A DNA stretch of 64,000 bases from Mycobacterium sp. URHB0044. Lineage in GTDB: Bacteria; Actinomycetota; Actinomycetes; Mycobacteriales; Mycobacteriaceae. Positions 32,270 to 41,972 of this stretch are shown here, in pieces. Under the pieces are notes generated by a model. The model did no database searches and was not told the DNA's origin. It was given only the letters and a program-made list of their open reading frames with translations. A program made the position numbers and the translations under genes. The stretch is from contig NZ_JIAW01000002.1 of assembly GCF_000620625.1 (NCBI RefSeq), positions 186,001-250,000 on the forward strand, in the 5' to 3' direction. Within the stretch, counting starts at the first letter, position 1; every line of letters starts with the position of its first letter.

Positions 32270-32307
32270 GGTGAGTGTTCGACGGAGAAGATGCTGGTCA
32301 ACCCGAC

Positions 32308-32330
32308 TTGTCGGTACCGGCCTCTAGCGT
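32308..32330 (+). promoter_or_regulatory. recA LexA-independent damage promoter (RecA-NDp / PafBC type)
   Basis: TTGTCGGTA (32308-32316), 8 bases, TAGCGT (32325-32330) fits the RecA-NDp consensus tTGTCRgtg-N8-TANNNT, recognised with the PafBC activator in mycobacteria. It lies 57 bases before the recA ATG. Confidence 0.8.
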
Positions 32331-32387
32331 CACGGCCACTTGATCGAACAACGATCAAACGACACCCACGAGGACGGAGACACCACC

Positions 32388-33440
32388 ATGGCGCAAGCCC
32401 CAGATCGCGAGAAGGCCCTCGAGCTGGCTCTCGCACAGATCGAGAAGAGTCACGGCAAGGGTTCGGTGATGCGACTCGGCGAGGAGGTGCGTGCGCCGAT
32501 CTCGGTCATCCCGACCGGTTCGATTGCCCTGGACGTGGCACTCGGCATCGGCGGGCTGCCCCGCGGCCGCGTCGTAGAGATCTACGGCCCGGAATCCTCG
32601 GGTAAGACCACCGTCGCGCTGCACGCCGTCGCGAATGCGCAGGCGGCCGGCGGGATCGCGGCCTTCATCGACGCCGAGCACGCGCTGGATCCCGACTACG
32701 CCAAGAAGCTGGGCGTCGACACCGACTCCCTGCTCGTGTCCCAACCCGACACCGGTGAGCAGGCACTCGAGATCGCCGACATGCTGATCCGTTCGGGCGC
32801 GCTGGACATCCTGGTCATCGACTCGGTCGCCGCCCTGGTGCCGCGTGCGGAGATCGAGGGCGAGATGGGCGACAGCCACGTCGGCCTGCAGGCGCGACTG
32901 ATGAGCCAGGCGCTGCGCAAGATCACCGGCGCGCTGAGCAACTCGAACACCACCGCGATCTTCATCAACCAGCTCCGCGAGAAGATCGGCGTGATGTTCG
33001 GGTCTCCCGAAACGACAACGGGCGGAAAGGCGTTGAAGTTCTACGCCTCGGTTCGCCTCGACGTGCGGCGCATCGAGACGCTCAAGGACGGCACCGACGC
33101 GGTCGGCAACCGCACCCGCTGCAAGATCGTCAAGAACAAGATGGCGCCGCCGTTCAAGCAGGCCGAGTTCGACATCCTCTACGGCAAGGGCATCTCGAAG
33201 GAGGGCTCGCTCATCGACATGGGCGTCGAGCACGGCTTCGTCCGCAAGTCCGGTTCCTGGTTCACCTACGAGGGGGAGCAGCTGGGCCAGGGCAAGGAGA
33301 ACGCCAGGAACTTCCTGCTCGAGAACCCCGAGGTGGCCGCCGAGATCGAGAAGAAGATCAAGGAGAAGCTCGGGATTGGCGCCGTACTGACCAACGACAC
33401 CACCAATGTCGAAGCCCTGCCCGCCCCCGTCGACTTCTGA
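32388..33440 (+). CDS. recA: Recombinase RecA (no intein)
   Basis: 350-residue DNA strand-exchange protein and LexA co-protease. It has Walker A GPESSGKT (residues 67-74), Walker [11 protein letters not shown], the L2 loop region [29 protein letters not shown] and the C-terminal domain. The coding region is continuous, without the intein found in M. tuberculosis RecA. ATG 32388 has GGACGGAGA upstream; an in-frame ATG at 32340 falls downstream of the TAGCGT element but is too far upstream by homology. recX overlaps its 3' end by 35 bases. Confidence 0.98.
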   Translation: MAQAPDREKALELALAQIEKSHGKGSVMRLGEEVRAPISVIPTGSIALDVALGIGGLPRGRVVEIYGPESSGKTTVALHAVANAQAAGGIAAFIDAEHALDPDYAKKLGVDTDSLLVSQPDTGEQALEIADMLIRSGALDILVIDSVAALVPRAEIEGEMGDSHVGLQARLMSQALRKITGALSNSNTTAIFINQLREKIGVMFGSPETTTGGKALKFYASVRLDVRRIETLKDGTDAVGNRTRCKIVKNKMAPPFKQAEFDILYGKGISKEGSLIDMGVEHGFVRKSGSWFTYEGEQLGQGKENARNFLLENPEVAAEIEKKIKEKLGIGAVLTNDTTNVEALPAPVDF

Positions 33441-33951
33441 GTCGCCGCAAGCGGATTCGGCTTCCCGCGAGGAGCAGGCGCGGGCATTGTGCCTGCGCCT
33501 GCTCACCGCGCGGGCGCGAACCCGGGCAGAGCTGGCCGGACAACTGACCAAGCGGGGCTATCCCGACGACGTCAGTGCCGGAGTTCTGGACCGGCTCGCC
33601 GACGTCGGACTGATCAACGACGAGGACTTCGCCGAGCAGTGGGTGCGTTCCCGGCGCGTCCACGCCGGAAAGGGCAAGCGCGCCTTGGCGGCTGAGCTAC
33701 GTACCAAGGGCGTCGACGACGAGGTGATCGCCGATGCATTGGCCGACATCGACGCCGACGCCGAGCGAACGCGGGCCGAACAACTGGTCGGGGACAAGCT
33801 GCGGCGGGAGCGACTGACCGACGAAGCCGACGACGTCAAGGTGGCACGCAGACTGGTGGGAATGCTCGCCCGTCGCGGCTACAACCAGTCGATGGCCTTG
33901 GACGTGGTCAAGGTGGCGTTGGCCAGCGAGCGGGAACGTCGCCGGGTGTGA
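33406..33951 (+). CDS. recX: RecA regulator RecX
   Basis: 181-residue inhibitor of RecA filaments, made of repeated three-helix units (RxxAELxxxLxxKGY-type repeats, for example [17 protein letters not shown] and [15 protein letters not shown]). The ATG at 33406 lies inside recA, giving the 35-base overlap known for mycobacterial recA-recX, so the two are co-transcribed and co-induced by DNA damage. Pro/Ser-rich first 18 residues are poorly conserved. Confidence 0.95.
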   Translation: MSKPCPPPSTSESPQADSASREEQARALCLRLLTARARTRAELAGQLTKRGYPDDVSAGVLDRLADVGLINDEDFAEQWVRSRRVHAGKGKRALAAELRTKGVDDEVIADALADIDADAERTRAEQLVGDKLRRERLTDEADDVKVARRLVGMLARRGYNQSMALDVVKVALASERERRRV

Positions 33952-33986
33952 ACTAGCCCACCGGTTGCAGCGTTGGCGCGCCCGGC

Positions 33987-34108
33987 TCAGATGGTGCCGC
34001 CGCCGCCGATCGCACGCTCGAACGTGAACTTGTGCATGACTTTTCGACGATTTCTCGCACACAAGTTCACGCTCGGCAGCCGCAGCGTCAGATGGTGCCG
34101 CCGCCGCC
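33987..34108. repeat. 21-base direct repeat enclosing an 80-base hairpin element
   Basis: The 21 bases 33987-34007 recur exactly at 34088-34108, where they encode the Gly-rich tail and stop of the permease gene. The 80 bases between contain a perfect 12-bp inverted repeat (34023-34034 and 34060-34071, 25-base loop). The region lies between convergent recX and the transporter genes and may act as a terminator; the flanking duplication also resembles the scar of a small inserted element. Confidence 0.6.
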
Positions 34109-34972
34109 CCCGCCGAACGACCCCTGCGTGACGGGTTGGATGTGCATGGGCTCCGGCCCCTTGCGGGAACGGCGCATCCGGCCCTCCAGCCGTGTCGCGA
34201 ACCACGACAGCGTGAAGTTGACGGTGATCATCAGCACGGCGATGACGATGAGGGCCGGGATGTAGTTGCCGTAGGACGAGCCCACCTGCGTGCCTTGTCG
34301 CACCATTTCCAGGAACGTGATCTGGTAGCCGATCGCGGTGTCCTTGAGAACCACCACCATCTGCGACACCAGGACCGGCAGCATCGACGTGACGGCCTGA
34401 GGCAGCAGGATCGCCCGCATCGTCTGTCCCCAACGCAGTCCCAGCGCGGACGCCGCCTCCGACTGACCGCGCGGCAGGGCGTGCACACCGGCGCGGACTA
34501 TCTCGGCGATCACCGCGCCGTTGTACAACGTCAAACCGGTGATGACACCTGCCAGCGCAAGGTGTTTCGACGGAAACACGTCGTACGTGGCGAACAGGAA
34601 GTAGGCGAAGATCATCATGATCAGCACCGGCACGGCGCGGAAGAACTCGACGATCACCGAGCACGTCCAATTCACCGCGCGATGGGTGGACATCCTGCCG
34701 ACGCCGAGCACGAATCCCAGCAACAATGCCAACACGATCGACACAGCGGCCGCCGTCAGCGTGCCCTGGACACCGGGCAGGATGTACGTCTTCCACAGGT
34801 TGCCCGTCAGGAACGGCTCCCACTTCGCGGCAGTGAGCTGACCCTTCGAGTTCAGCTGGGAGTACACCACCCAGGCCACCAGTGCGATGACCACCGCCGT
34901 GACGACGTTGAATATCCGGTTGCGGGCGCGGGCGCGCGGTCCCGGCGCGTCGAAGAGGACTGAACCAGCCAT
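34088..34972 (-). CDS. Glutamate-type ABC transporter permease (GluD-like)
   Basis: 294-residue polar amino-acid ABC permease with five to six membrane helices. The conserved cytoplasmic loop to the ATPase is ALPRGQSEAASALGLRWGQTMRAILLPQA (EAA motif, key residues E-A-A---G). A basic N-terminus precedes the first helix and the C-terminus ends oddly in six Gly and Thr-Ile. It corresponds to GluD of the corynebacterial gluABCD system. It starts directly at the stop of the GluC-like gene, so the two permeases should be made together. Confidence 0.88.
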   Translation of the reverse strand: MAGSVLFDAPGPRARARNRIFNVVTAVVIALVAWVVYSQLNSKGQLTAAKWEPFLTGNLWKTYILPGVQGTLTAAAVSIVLALLLGFVLGVGRMSTHRAVNWTCSVIVEFFRAVPVLIMMIFAYFLFATYDVFPSKHLALAGVITGLTLYNGAVIAEIVRAGVHALPRGQSEAASALGLRWGQTMRAILLPQAVTSMLPVLVSQMVVVLKDTAIGYQITFLEMVRQGTQVGSSYGNYIPALIVIAVLMITVNFTLSWFATRLEGRMRRSRKGPEPMHIQPVTQGSFGGGGGGTI

Positions 34973-35653
34973 CTACCGTGCCACCGCCAGCCGTTTGCCC
35001 AGCCATCCGAAGAACAGCCCCATCGGCAGCGTCAAGATGACGAACCCGATCATGAAGATGCCGCCGATGTAGATGAGTGCCGCCTCGTTCTCGATCATCG
35101 TCTTCATCAACAACGCCGCTTCCGCGACGCCGATCGCCGACGCGATCGTGGTGTTCTTCGTCAGCGCGATCAACACCGAGCCGAGCGGACTGATCACTGC
35201 CCGAAACGCCTGCGGCAGCAGCACGATTCGCAGATTCTGCGCGAACGTCAGGCCCAACGACCGGGCAGCCTCCGCCTGGCCCAACGGCACCGTGTTCACA
35301 CCGGACCGCACCGTCTCACACACGAACGCCGCCGTGTAGACGGTGAACCCGAGCACTGCCAGCCGGAAGTTGCTGTCCTCGATCGACGTCAGCGACTTCG
35401 AATCGACCAGCGTGATCCCCAGTGTCTGAGACAGCCCGAACGAACAGAACAGGATGATCAGCGTCAGGGGCGTATTGCGAATCACGTTGACGTAGGTCGT
35501 CCCGAGCCAGTTGAGCATCGGCACGGGCGAGAGCCGCATCGCAGCCACCAGCGTCCCAAGGACGAGCGCGCCGATGGCGGAGAAGACCGTCAATTGGATC
35601 GTGGTCCAGAACGCCTCGAAGATCTGACTCTGATACTTACTGAACAACTCCAC
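34973..35653 (-). CDS. Glutamate-type ABC transporter permease (GluC-like)
   Basis: 226-residue permease of the His/Glu/Gln family, with five membrane segments and the EAA loop VPLGQAEAARSLGLTFAQNLRIVLLPQAFR. It forms a heterodimer with the GluD-like protein. Start GTG at 35653 (MELFSKYQSQIFEAFW). It follows the binding-protein gene by 27 bases. Three genes downstream-to-upstream order is ATPase, binding protein, permease, permease, as in gluABCD. Confidence 0.88.
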   Translation of the reverse strand: MELFSKYQSQIFEAFWTTIQLTVFSAIGALVLGTLVAAMRLSPVPMLNWLGTTYVNVIRNTPLTLIILFCSFGLSQTLGITLVDSKSLTSIEDSNFRLAVLGFTVYTAAFVCETVRSGVNTVPLGQAEAARSLGLTFAQNLRIVLLPQAFRAVISPLGSVLIALTKNTTIASAIGVAEAALLMKTMIENEAALIYIGGIFMIGFVILTLPMGLFFGWLGKRLAVAR

Positions 35654-35680
35654 GGCGGCTACCGAGACGGCCCAGACCGC

Positions 35681-36535
35681 TTACTTGGCGACCGGCGGCG
35701 GTGCAGGCGCAGGAATCCCGGCGGGCCCGAGGTTCTTGTCCCACGCCGTCTTCCACGCACCGTCGGCTTCCATCTTGGTGATGGCGTCGTTGATCTTGGT
35801 CTGCAACTCGGTGTCGCCCTTCTTCAGGCCGATGCCGTACTTCTCCTCGGAGAACGTTCCACCGACGACCTTGAAGGCGCCCGGGCTCTGCGCCGCGTAG
35901 CCGGCCAGGATGACCTCGTCGGTGGTGACGGCGTCGATCGCGCCGTTCTTCAGTGCCTCGACGCACGCCGAATACGTGTCGTACTGCTGCAGCTGCACGC
36001 CGGGGTACTTGTCCTTGATGCGCTGCGCAGGCGTCGAACCCGACACCGAGCACAGCTTCTTGTTGTTCTGCAGCGACTCGGCGCCCGTGATGTCGGTGTT
36101 GTCGGCGCGGACCAGCAGGCTCTGCCCGGTGAGCAGGTACGGCCCGGCGAAGTCGACCTTCTCCTTGCGGGCATCGGTGATCGAGTACGTCGCCGCGATG
36201 AACTTCACCTGGTCGTTCTGGATCAGCGTCTCGCGCTGCCCGGACGGGGATTCCTTCCACTCGATGTCCTCGGGCTTGAAGCCGAGCTGGCCCGCCACGT
36301 AGGTGGCCACGTCGACGTCGAAGCCGCTCATCGTGCCGTCAGGGTTCTTCAACCCGAGGCCCGGCTGGTCGAACTTGGTGCCGATGGTGATCTTGCTCGA
36401 GTCGCCACCACCGCCGCCGCCGCAAGCGGTGACGGACAGTGGCAGTGCGATGGCGAGCGCCACCGCGGCGGCCACCCGGAATCGCAGAGACGACTTGGAA
36501 GGGGAGAACACGGTCGGATCCTTTCGCCGGTGCAT
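35681..36535 (-). CDS. Glutamate-binding lipoprotein (GluB-like)
   Basis: 284-residue periplasmic-type solute-binding protein, family 3 (SBP_bac_3). A signal peptide ends in the lipobox LSVTAC, with Cys38 expected to carry the lipid anchor. The domain GFDVDVATYVAGQLGF and the later DAVTTDEVILAGYA hinge segment are typical of polar amino-acid receptors. A Pro/Ala-rich tail follows. The ATG shares one base with the ATPase stop (TGATG). Substrate is most likely glutamate by family and gene order, but glutamine or aspartate is possible. Confidence 0.9.
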   Translation of the reverse strand: MHRRKDPTVFSPSKSSLRFRVAAAVALAIALPLSVTACGGGGGGDSSKITIGTKFDQPGLGLKNPDGTMSGFDVDVATYVAGQLGFKPEDIEWKESPSGQRETLIQNDQVKFIAATYSITDARKEKVDFAGPYLLTGQSLLVRADNTDITGAESLQNNKKLCSVSGSTPAQRIKDKYPGVQLQQYDTYSACVEALKNGAIDAVTTDEVILAGYAAQSPGAFKVVGGTFSEEKYGIGLKKGDTELQTKINDAITKMEADGAWKTAWDKNLGPAGIPAPAPPPVAK

Positions 36536-37320
36536 CAGTGGTTGAGTATCTTGCCGAGGAAGTCCTTGGCACGGTCGGATTTCGGGTTCGAAAAGAACTC
36601 TTCTGGCACTGCGTCTTCGACGACCGCGCCGTCGGCCATGAAGATGACCCGATTGGCGGCACCGCGCGCGAAGCCCATCTCGTGGGTGACCACCACCATG
36701 GTCATGCCCTCGGCGGCCAGTGACGTCATGACCCCCAGCACCTCGCTGATCATCTCGGGGTCCAGCGCACTGGTGGGCTCGTCGAACAGCATCACCTTGG
36801 GGTTCATCGCGAGCGATCGTGCGATGGCGACGCGCTGTTGCTGTCCGCCCGAGAGCTGGGCGGGGTACTTATCCGCCTGGTTGGCGATGCCCACCCGCTC
36901 CAACAACTTCATCGCGTTGGCCCTGGCCTCGTCCTTCGACTGCTTGCGAACCTTCATCGGCGCGAGCATGACGTTCTGCAGAATCGTCTTGTGCGCGAAC
37001 AGGTTGAATGACTGGAAGACCATGCCCACGTCCGAGCGCAGCTGTGCGAGTTTGCGACCCTCCGACGGCAGCACCTCACCGTCGATGTAGATGGTGCCGG
37101 AGTCGATCGGTTCGAGCCGATTGATGGTGCGGCACAACGTCGACTTGCCCGATCCCGACGGCCCGAGGACCACCACCACCTGGCCGCGATCGACCTCGAG
37201 GTTGATGTCCTTGAGCACGTGCAGGCTGCCGAAGTGCTTGTTGACGGCCTGCATTGAGAGCATTGGCCCGGCGTCGCGGCTGAGTTCTCCGGTGGCGGTC
37301 GCCGACCCGTCCGTCTCCAT
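36535..37320 (-). CDS. Glutamate-type ABC transporter ATPase (GluA-like)
   Basis: 261-residue ABC ATPase of the polar amino-acid type. Walker A is GPSGSGKST, the Q-loop FQSFNLF, the signature LSGGQQQR, Walker [14 protein letters not shown] and the switch His in VVTHEM. The start [11 protein letters not shown] at 37320 is supported by a -10-like TAAGGT eight bases upstream (leaderless). A later ATG (about residue 19, [12 protein letters not shown]) would also give a complete ATPase. It is the first gene of a four-gene uptake operon. Confidence 0.92.
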   Translation of the reverse strand: METDGSATATGELSRDAGPMLSMQAVNKHFGSLHVLKDINLEVDRGQVVVVLGPSGSGKSTLCRTINRLEPIDSGTIYIDGEVLPSEGRKLAQLRSDVGMVFQSFNLFAHKTILQNVMLAPMKVRKQSKDEARANAMKLLERVGIANQADKYPAQLSGGQQQRVAIARSLAMNPKVMLFDEPTSALDPEMISEVLGVMTSLAAEGMTMVVVTHEMGFARGAANRVIFMADGAVVEDAVPEEFFSNPKSDRAKDFLGKILNH

Positions 37321-37328
37321 GCGACGAG

Positions 37329-37343
37329 ACCTTACCCAGGTAA
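37329..37343 (-). promoter_or_regulatory. gluA -10 element overlapping a TTACC/GGTAA palindrome
   Basis: The palindrome TTACC-CA-GGTAA (37332-37343) overlaps the minus-strand -10-like TAAGGT (37334-37329) eight bases before the ATPase start. A repressor bound here would shut the transporter operon; the regulator is unknown. Confidence 0.4.
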
Positions 37344-37388
37344 CGCTCAGCTCGCCGGGCTCTCGGCAATCCGGGCGATTTGCGTGAA

Positions 37389-37417
37389 TTGGGTCTGCCG
37401 ATGCACCCCCGTACCAT
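37389..37417 (+). promoter_or_regulatory. SigA-type promoter of miaB
   Basis: TTGGGT (37389-37394), 17 bases, TACCAT (37412-37417), then six bases to the GTG at 37424: a leaderless arrangement. Confidence 0.55.
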
Positions 37418-37423
37418 TGGTCC

Positions 37424-38962
37424 GTGACTTCGATGGTGACGCGCGGCGCGTCGGCCGCCGCCGGCGACCGACCGGCTGACGCCGTCGGCCGCACCTACCA
37501 GGTCCGCACCTACGGCTGCCAGATGAACGTGCACGACTCCGAGCGGCTTGCCGGGCTGCTCGAGCAGGCCGGATACCTGCGGGCGGCCGAAGGCACCGAC
37601 GCCGACGTCGTGGTGTTCAACACCTGCGCGGTCAGGGAGAACGCCGACAACAAGCTCTACGGCAACATCAGCCACCTGGTGCCGCGCAAGCAGGCCAACC
37701 CCGACATGCAGATCGCCGTCGGCGGCTGCCTGGCCCAGAAGGACCGCGACGCCGTGCTCAAGCGGGCACCGTGGGTCGACGTGGTGTTCGGCACGCACAA
37801 CATCGGCTCGCTGCCCGCGCTGCTCGACCGCGCCCGGCACAACAGAGTCGCCCAGGTGGAGATCGAGGAGGCGCTGCGGGAATTCCCCTCGTCACTGCCC
37901 GCTGCTCGGGAATCCGGCTATGCCGCATGGGTTTCCATCTCGGTGGGCTGCAACAACACCTGCACGTTCTGCATCGTGCCCGCGTTGCGCGGCAAAGAGG
38001 TCGACCGGCGTCCCGGCGACATCCTGGCCGAGGTTCAGTCGTTGGTCGATCAGGGCGTCCTCGAGGTGACGTTGCTCGGGCAGAACGTGAACGCGTACGG
38101 CGTGTCGTTCGCCGACCCGGACGTCCCCCGTGACCGCGGTGCGTTCGCGAAGTTGCTGCGCGCGTGCGGTGGGATCGACGGACTGGAACGGGTCCGGTTC
38201 ACCTCTCCGCATCCCGCCGAGTTCACCGACGACGTGATCGAGGCCATGGCGGCCACGCCCAACGTCTGCCCCACGCTGCACATGCCACTGCAGTCGGGGT
38301 CGGATCGGATCCTGAAGGCCATGCGGCGCTCCTATCGCGCGGAGCGCTACCTCGGCATCATCGACAGGGTCCGCGCAGCGATACCCAACGCGGCCATCAC
38401 GACCGACCTCGTCGTCGGGTTCCCCGGCGAGACCGAAGAGGACTTCGCGGCCACGCTCGACGTGGTGGAGCGGGCCAGGTTCGCCGGCGCGTTCACCTTC
38501 CAGTACTCCAAGCGGCCCGGAACGCCGGCCGCGGAGCTACCCGACCAGGTGTCGAAAGCCGTTGTGCAGGAGCGTTATCAGCGACTGGTCGACCTGCAGG
38601 AGCGAATCTCGCTGGAGGAGAACGCCGCCCAGGTGGGGTCGCGCGTCGAACTGCTCGTCGCAACCGGTGAGGGCCGCAAGGACGCCAGCACCGCGCGGAT
38701 GTCGGGCCGGGCCCGCGACGGCCGGCTCGTCCACTTCGCACCCGGCGACCGCGACGTCCGCCCCGGCGACATCGTCGTCACCACGGTCACTGGTGCCGCG
38801 CCACACCACCTGATCGCCGACACCGAAGTCCTCGAGCACCGGCGCACGCGCGCAGGCGACGGGCACGAAGCCGGCCGCCGGGTCAGCACGAACATCGGAC
38901 TCGGAATCCCGGGCGTCGGCGCGCCACCTCCGCAACCCGCGACGACGGGGTGCGCCCTGTGA
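37424..38962 (+). CDS. miaB: tRNA methylthiotransferase MiaB
   Basis: 512-residue radical-SAM enzyme that converts i6A37 to ms2i6A37 in tRNAs reading U-starting codons. The N-terminal cluster cysteines are in [17 protein letters not shown] and VGGCLAQ; the radical-SAM motif is [16 protein letters not shown]-binding domain covers about residues 390-460. An Ala/Pro-rich tail follows, longer than in E. coli. It works after MiaA, encoded 3.7 kb downstream. The 3' end overlaps the next gene. Confidence 0.97.
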   Translation: MTSMVTRGASAAAGDRPADAVGRTYQVRTYGCQMNVHDSERLAGLLEQAGYLRAAEGTDADVVVFNTCAVRENADNKLYGNISHLVPRKQANPDMQIAVGGCLAQKDRDAVLKRAPWVDVVFGTHNIGSLPALLDRARHNRVAQVEIEEALREFPSSLPAARESGYAAWVSISVGCNNTCTFCIVPALRGKEVDRRPGDILAEVQSLVDQGVLEVTLLGQNVNAYGVSFADPDVPRDRGAFAKLLRACGGIDGLERVRFTSPHPAEFTDDVIEAMAATPNVCPTLHMPLQSGSDRILKAMRRSYRAERYLGIIDRVRAAIPNAAITTDLVVGFPGETEEDFAATLDVVERARFAGAFTFQYSKRPGTPAAELPDQVSKAVVQERYQRLVDLQERISLEENAAQVGSRVELLVATGEGRKDASTARMSGRARDGRLVHFAPGDRDVRPGDIVVTTVTGAAPHHLIADTEVLEHRRTRAGDGHEAGRRVSTNIGLGIPGVGAPPPQPATTGCAL

Positions 38963-39534
38963 CCGACCGGAACGATCCGGACTTCGAGGACTTCAAGGGT
39001 GACATCGAGGACGCGGAACGCCGTGTCGCACGGGAAATCGACCCGGGGGCAAGGGCTCTCGTCGTCGCCATCCTGGTGTTCGTCATCCTCGCGTCGTTCG
39101 TCCTGCCGCACACCGGTGCCGCGAGGGGCTTGGACGTGCTGGTCGGCGACGACGCGGCCATCGGCGCCCGGATAGCCCTGCCGTCGCGGGTATTCGTGTG
39201 GCTGATCTTGGTGTTCAGCGTCGGTTTCTCGATTTTGGCGTTGACCACCCGGCGCTGGGCCTTGGCCTGGATCGCGTTGGCCGGGTCGGCGGTGGCGTGT
39301 CCGCTCGGAATGCTGGCCGTGTGGTCCCGGCAGACCGTGGCCGCTGGACATCCCGGACCTGGCATCGGCTTGATCCTGGCGTGGATCGCGGTGATCCTGC
39401 TCAGCTTCCACTGGGCGCGAGTGGTGTGGTCGCGGACCGCGGTGCAGCTCGCCGCCGAAGAGGAACGCCGCAGGGCGGTCGCCGACCGGCAGCGCAAGGG
39501 GCTGCTGGACGACTTCGGCGACGACTCCGCGTAG
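38959..39534 (+). CDS. Conserved membrane protein, Rv2732c-like
   Basis: 191 residues: an acidic N-terminus with [20 protein letters not shown], four hydrophobic segments (about 33-50, 72-95, 100-120, 132-150) and a basic, Glu/Arg-rich C-terminus. It is orthologous by position to M. tuberculosis Rv2732c, a membrane protein linked to cell-envelope integrity; mechanism unknown. GTG 38959 forms a GTGA overlap with the miaB stop; a GTG three codons earlier is also in frame. It is co-transcribed with miaB. Confidence 0.82.
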   Translation: MTDRNDPDFEDFKGDIEDAERRVAREIDPGARALVVAILVFVILASFVLPHTGAARGLDVLVGDDAAIGARIALPSRVFVWLILVFSVGFSILALTTRRWALAWIALAGSAVACPLGMLAVWSRQTVAAGHPGPGIGLILAWIAVILLSFHWARVVWSRTAVQLAAEEERRRAVADRQRKGLLDDFGDDSA

Positions 39535-39544
39535 CCGTGCCCGC

Positions 39545-40876
39545 CTAGCGCTTCTTGCCGAGCGCCTCGACCGCGGCCTCGGCCCATTCCCGCCACTGCG
39601 CGGCGTTCGCCCGCGCCTGCTCGGCGTCCTTGGTCTTGCCCGCCGCGTCCGCCTTGGCTGCCTGCTGCTCGTACTGCTCGGCGCGAATCCGGAATTGGTC
39701 CGCCCTGGCCTGCGCCTCCGGATCCGACCAGCCGGTCGATGCCGCGTCGCGCACCTTCTTCTCCGCGACGCGCAGACGTCGCTCGAGTTCGGCGCCGCGT
39801 TCGCGGGGCACCTTGCCGATCGCGTCCCACTTGTCGCCGATGGTCCGCATGGCGGCTCGGGCGGCCTCCACGTCCGTGATGTCGATGGCCTCGGCCTGGG
39901 CGAGCAGCGCCTGCTTGGCGTCGGCGTTAGCCTCGAACTCCGCGTCGCGTTCGGCGTTGGCGGCGTTGCGGGCCGAGAAGAACTTGTCCTGGGCGCCCTT
40001 GAACCGCTGCCACAGCGCGTCGTCGACCTCCTTCGACGTCCGGCCCGCGGCCTTCCACTGGGTCAGCAGGTCGCGGAACGTCGCGCCGGTCGCGCCCCAG
40101 TCGGTCGAGTCGGCGAGTTCTTCGGCGCGTTCGCAGAGCGCTTCCTTCGCCTGCCGGGCCCCGACCCGTTCACGGTCGAGTTCGGCGAAGTGCGACCCGC
40201 GGCGGCGATTGAACGTCTCCCGAGCAGCCGAATAGCGCTTCCACAGCGCATCGTCGGTCTTGCGGTCCAGCCCGGAGATCGTCCGCCACTCCTCGAGGAT
40301 CTCGCGCAGCCGGTCACCTGCCGCCTTCCACTGCGTGGAGTTGGCGGCGATGTCCTCGGCCTCCACGGCCAGCGCTTCCTTGCGCGCCGTCTGGGCAACG
40401 CGGTGCTCGTCGCGTCGCGCACGGTCCTCTTGGGCGCTGACGTCGGCCCGCTCGGCGATCGCGTTCAACCGGGCGGCCAGCGCCTCGACGTCCCCGAGCA
40501 CCGCGGCGGTGGGCAGGCTCTCGGCCAGCACGGCGGCGGCGGACTTGATCTTGCGCGCATCGCCCGTACCCGACTCCAGCCGCCGTTCCATCAGCGCGAC
40601 CTCGGTCTGCAGGTCGTCGAAGCGGCGACCGAAGTGCGCGAAGGCCGCTTCGGTGTCGCCGGCCTGCCAGGACCCGATCTGCCGTTCGCCTGCGGAGGTG
40701 ATCAGCCACACGGTGCCGTCGGGGTCGACGCGGCCGAACCGGTGCGGGTCGACGGAAGCCACCGCCACGACGGGAGCGGCGCCGCCGGGCCGGGGAACGG
40801 CACGCGGTGGTCCGGGTCGGGGTGGTCCGGGTCGGGGTGTAGGCCTCGGCGGCCCGCCTGACTCGCTGGTGGTCAT
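39545..40876 (-). CDS. DUF349 coiled-coil protein
   Basis: 443 residues. After a Pro/Arg/Gly-rich start comes a small domain with [11 protein letters not shown], then repeated helical units of about 65-75 residues with the pattern [15 protein letters not shown] / [12 protein letters not shown] / [27 protein letters not shown], typical of DUF349 repeats. It matches M. tuberculosis Rv2731. Function unclear. Two starts are possible, ATG 40891 and 40876; the second has AGGGA at a better distance. Confidence 0.87.
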   Translation of the reverse strand: MTTSESGGPPRPTPRPGPPRPGPPRAVPRPGGAAPVVAVASVDPHRFGRVDPDGTVWLITSAGERQIGSWQAGDTEAAFAHFGRRFDDLQTEVALMERRLESGTGDARKIKSAAAVLAESLPTAAVLGDVEALAARLNAIAERADVSAQEDRARRDEHRVAQTARKEALAVEAEDIAANSTQWKAAGDRLREILEEWRTISGLDRKTDDALWKRYSAARETFNRRRGSHFAELDRERVGARQAKEALCERAEELADSTDWGATGATFRDLLTQWKAAGRTSKEVDDALWQRFKGAQDKFFSARNAANAERDAEFEANADAKQALLAQAEAIDITDVEAARAAMRTIGDKWDAIGKVPRERGAELERRLRVAEKKVRDAASTGWSDPEAQARADQFRIRAEQYEQQAAKADAAGKTKDAEQARANAAQWREWAEAAVEALGKKR

Positions 40877-41057
40877 ATCCGTATCCCTCATACCCTCCGC
40901 GGGAGTTACCCGCGCTCCTGCCGCGCGACGCGGCGCCGTGTGCGTTCTCGCACGCTATTGAAGCAGGTCGCCGCGCGGCGTGCCCACGCCTTTGCATCAC
41001 GGGTTGCCTAGGCTCTTTCTCAAGCGTAGGAGCGGAGCGACCGGGGAACGATCCGGG

Positions 41058-41963
41058 ATGGCGGGGAGGTCGGCGGTGGAGAAGGCGGACATCGCCGCGC
41101 TGCTGGCGCTGGGCGCCGCCTTCTTCATCGCTGTCGGCGACGTCGTGCACCAGCGGTCGGCGCACGAGGTCACCGACGAACCGGTCGGTCATCTGGAGCT
41201 GTTCACCCGGCTGCTGCGGGACCGTCAGTGGTGGATCGGCAGCCTGGTCTCGGCTGCCGGATTCGGGCTGCAGGCCGCCGCGCTGGGCCTCGGGTCGGTG
41301 CTCCTGGTGCAGGCCGTGCTGGTCACGTCGCTGCTGTTCGCCCTGCCGATCAACGCCCGGTTGACGAAGCACCGGGTGTCCCGGTTCCAGTGGACGTGGG
41401 CGGCGCTGCTGGCGGTCTCGGTGGTGGTGATCGTTACGGTCGGCAATCCCACCGAGGGCCATTCCCGGGCGTCGTTCGAAACGTGGACGCTGGTGCTCGC
41501 CGTGCTCGGGCCCGCCCTGGTGGCCTGCGTGATCGGTGCCCGGATCTTCTCCGGACCCGTGAGCGCGGTGCTTCTGGCCATCGTGTCCGGTGCGCTGTGG
41601 GGACTGTTCGCGGTGCTGACGAAGGGCGTCGTCGACCGGATCGACGACGGCATCGTGGCGTTGGTGAAGACGCCGGAGTTGTACGCCTGGGTGTTGGTGG
41701 CCATCGCGGGCACCGCGTGGCAGCAGTCATCGTTTCGGGCGGGCTCGCTCACCGCCTCGCTGCCCACCATGACCGTCACGGAGCCCGTCGTCGGATCGGT
41801 TCTCGGTGTGGTGGTGCTGGGGGAGGCTCTGCGGCCGGGGGAAGCCGGCTGGGTGACGCTGAGCATCGCGGTGGTGGTGATGGTCGTCGCGACGGTGGCG
41901 CTGGCCCGCGGCGAGGCGGCGACGTTGGGCACCGAAGAACCCGCGCCGCGCGACGCTGGCTAG
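41058..41963 (+). CDS. EamA/DMT-type multi-pass membrane transporter
   Basis: 301 residues with nine to ten hydrophobic helices arranged as an internal duplication, the fold of drug/metabolite transporters. It is orthologous by position to M. tuberculosis Rv2729c, described only as an integral membrane protein. The first helix is ALLALGAAFFIAVGDVVHQRS. Start ATG 41058 is chosen because the preceding in-frame part is non-hydrophobic and poorly coding. Substrate unknown. Confidence 0.78.
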   Translation: MAGRSAVEKADIAALLALGAAFFIAVGDVVHQRSAHEVTDEPVGHLELFTRLLRDRQWWIGSLVSAAGFGLQAAALGLGSVLLVQAVLVTSLLFALPINARLTKHRVSRFQWTWAALLAVSVVVIVTVGNPTEGHSRASFETWTLVLAVLGPALVACVIGARIFSGPVSAVLLAIVSGALWGLFAVLTKGVVDRIDDGIVALVKTPELYAWVLVAIAGTAWQQSSFRAGSLTASLPTMTVTEPVVGSVLGVVVLGEALRPGEAGWVTLSIAVVVMVVATVALARGEAATLGTEEPAPRDAG

Positions 41964-41966
41964 CGT
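41961..41966 (+). promoter_or_regulatory. Putative -10 (TAGCGT) overlapping the upstream stop
   Basis: TAGCGT includes the TAG of the transporter gene and ends six bases before the GTG at 41973, as in a leaderless start. Confidence 0.35.
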
Positions 41967-41972
41967 GGTGGC

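Noticed and set aside
32388..33440. Intein in recA as in M. tuberculosis
   Set aside because: The reading frame is 350 residues and continuous through all RecA motifs.
32355..33551. 398-codon open frame antisense to recA
   Set aside because: Composition and frame are those of a GC-rich shadow of recA; the product has no recognisable domain and begins within recX.
33987..34037. Mini-frame of 16 codons ending GGGGTI on the minus strand
   Set aside because: It arises from the duplicated permease tail and has no independent support.
40940..40953. GTGCG-TTCT-CGCAC inverted repeat between the DUF349 and transporter genes
   Set aside because: Five-bp GC-rich arms are likely by chance in this composition and no -10 element is placed beside it.
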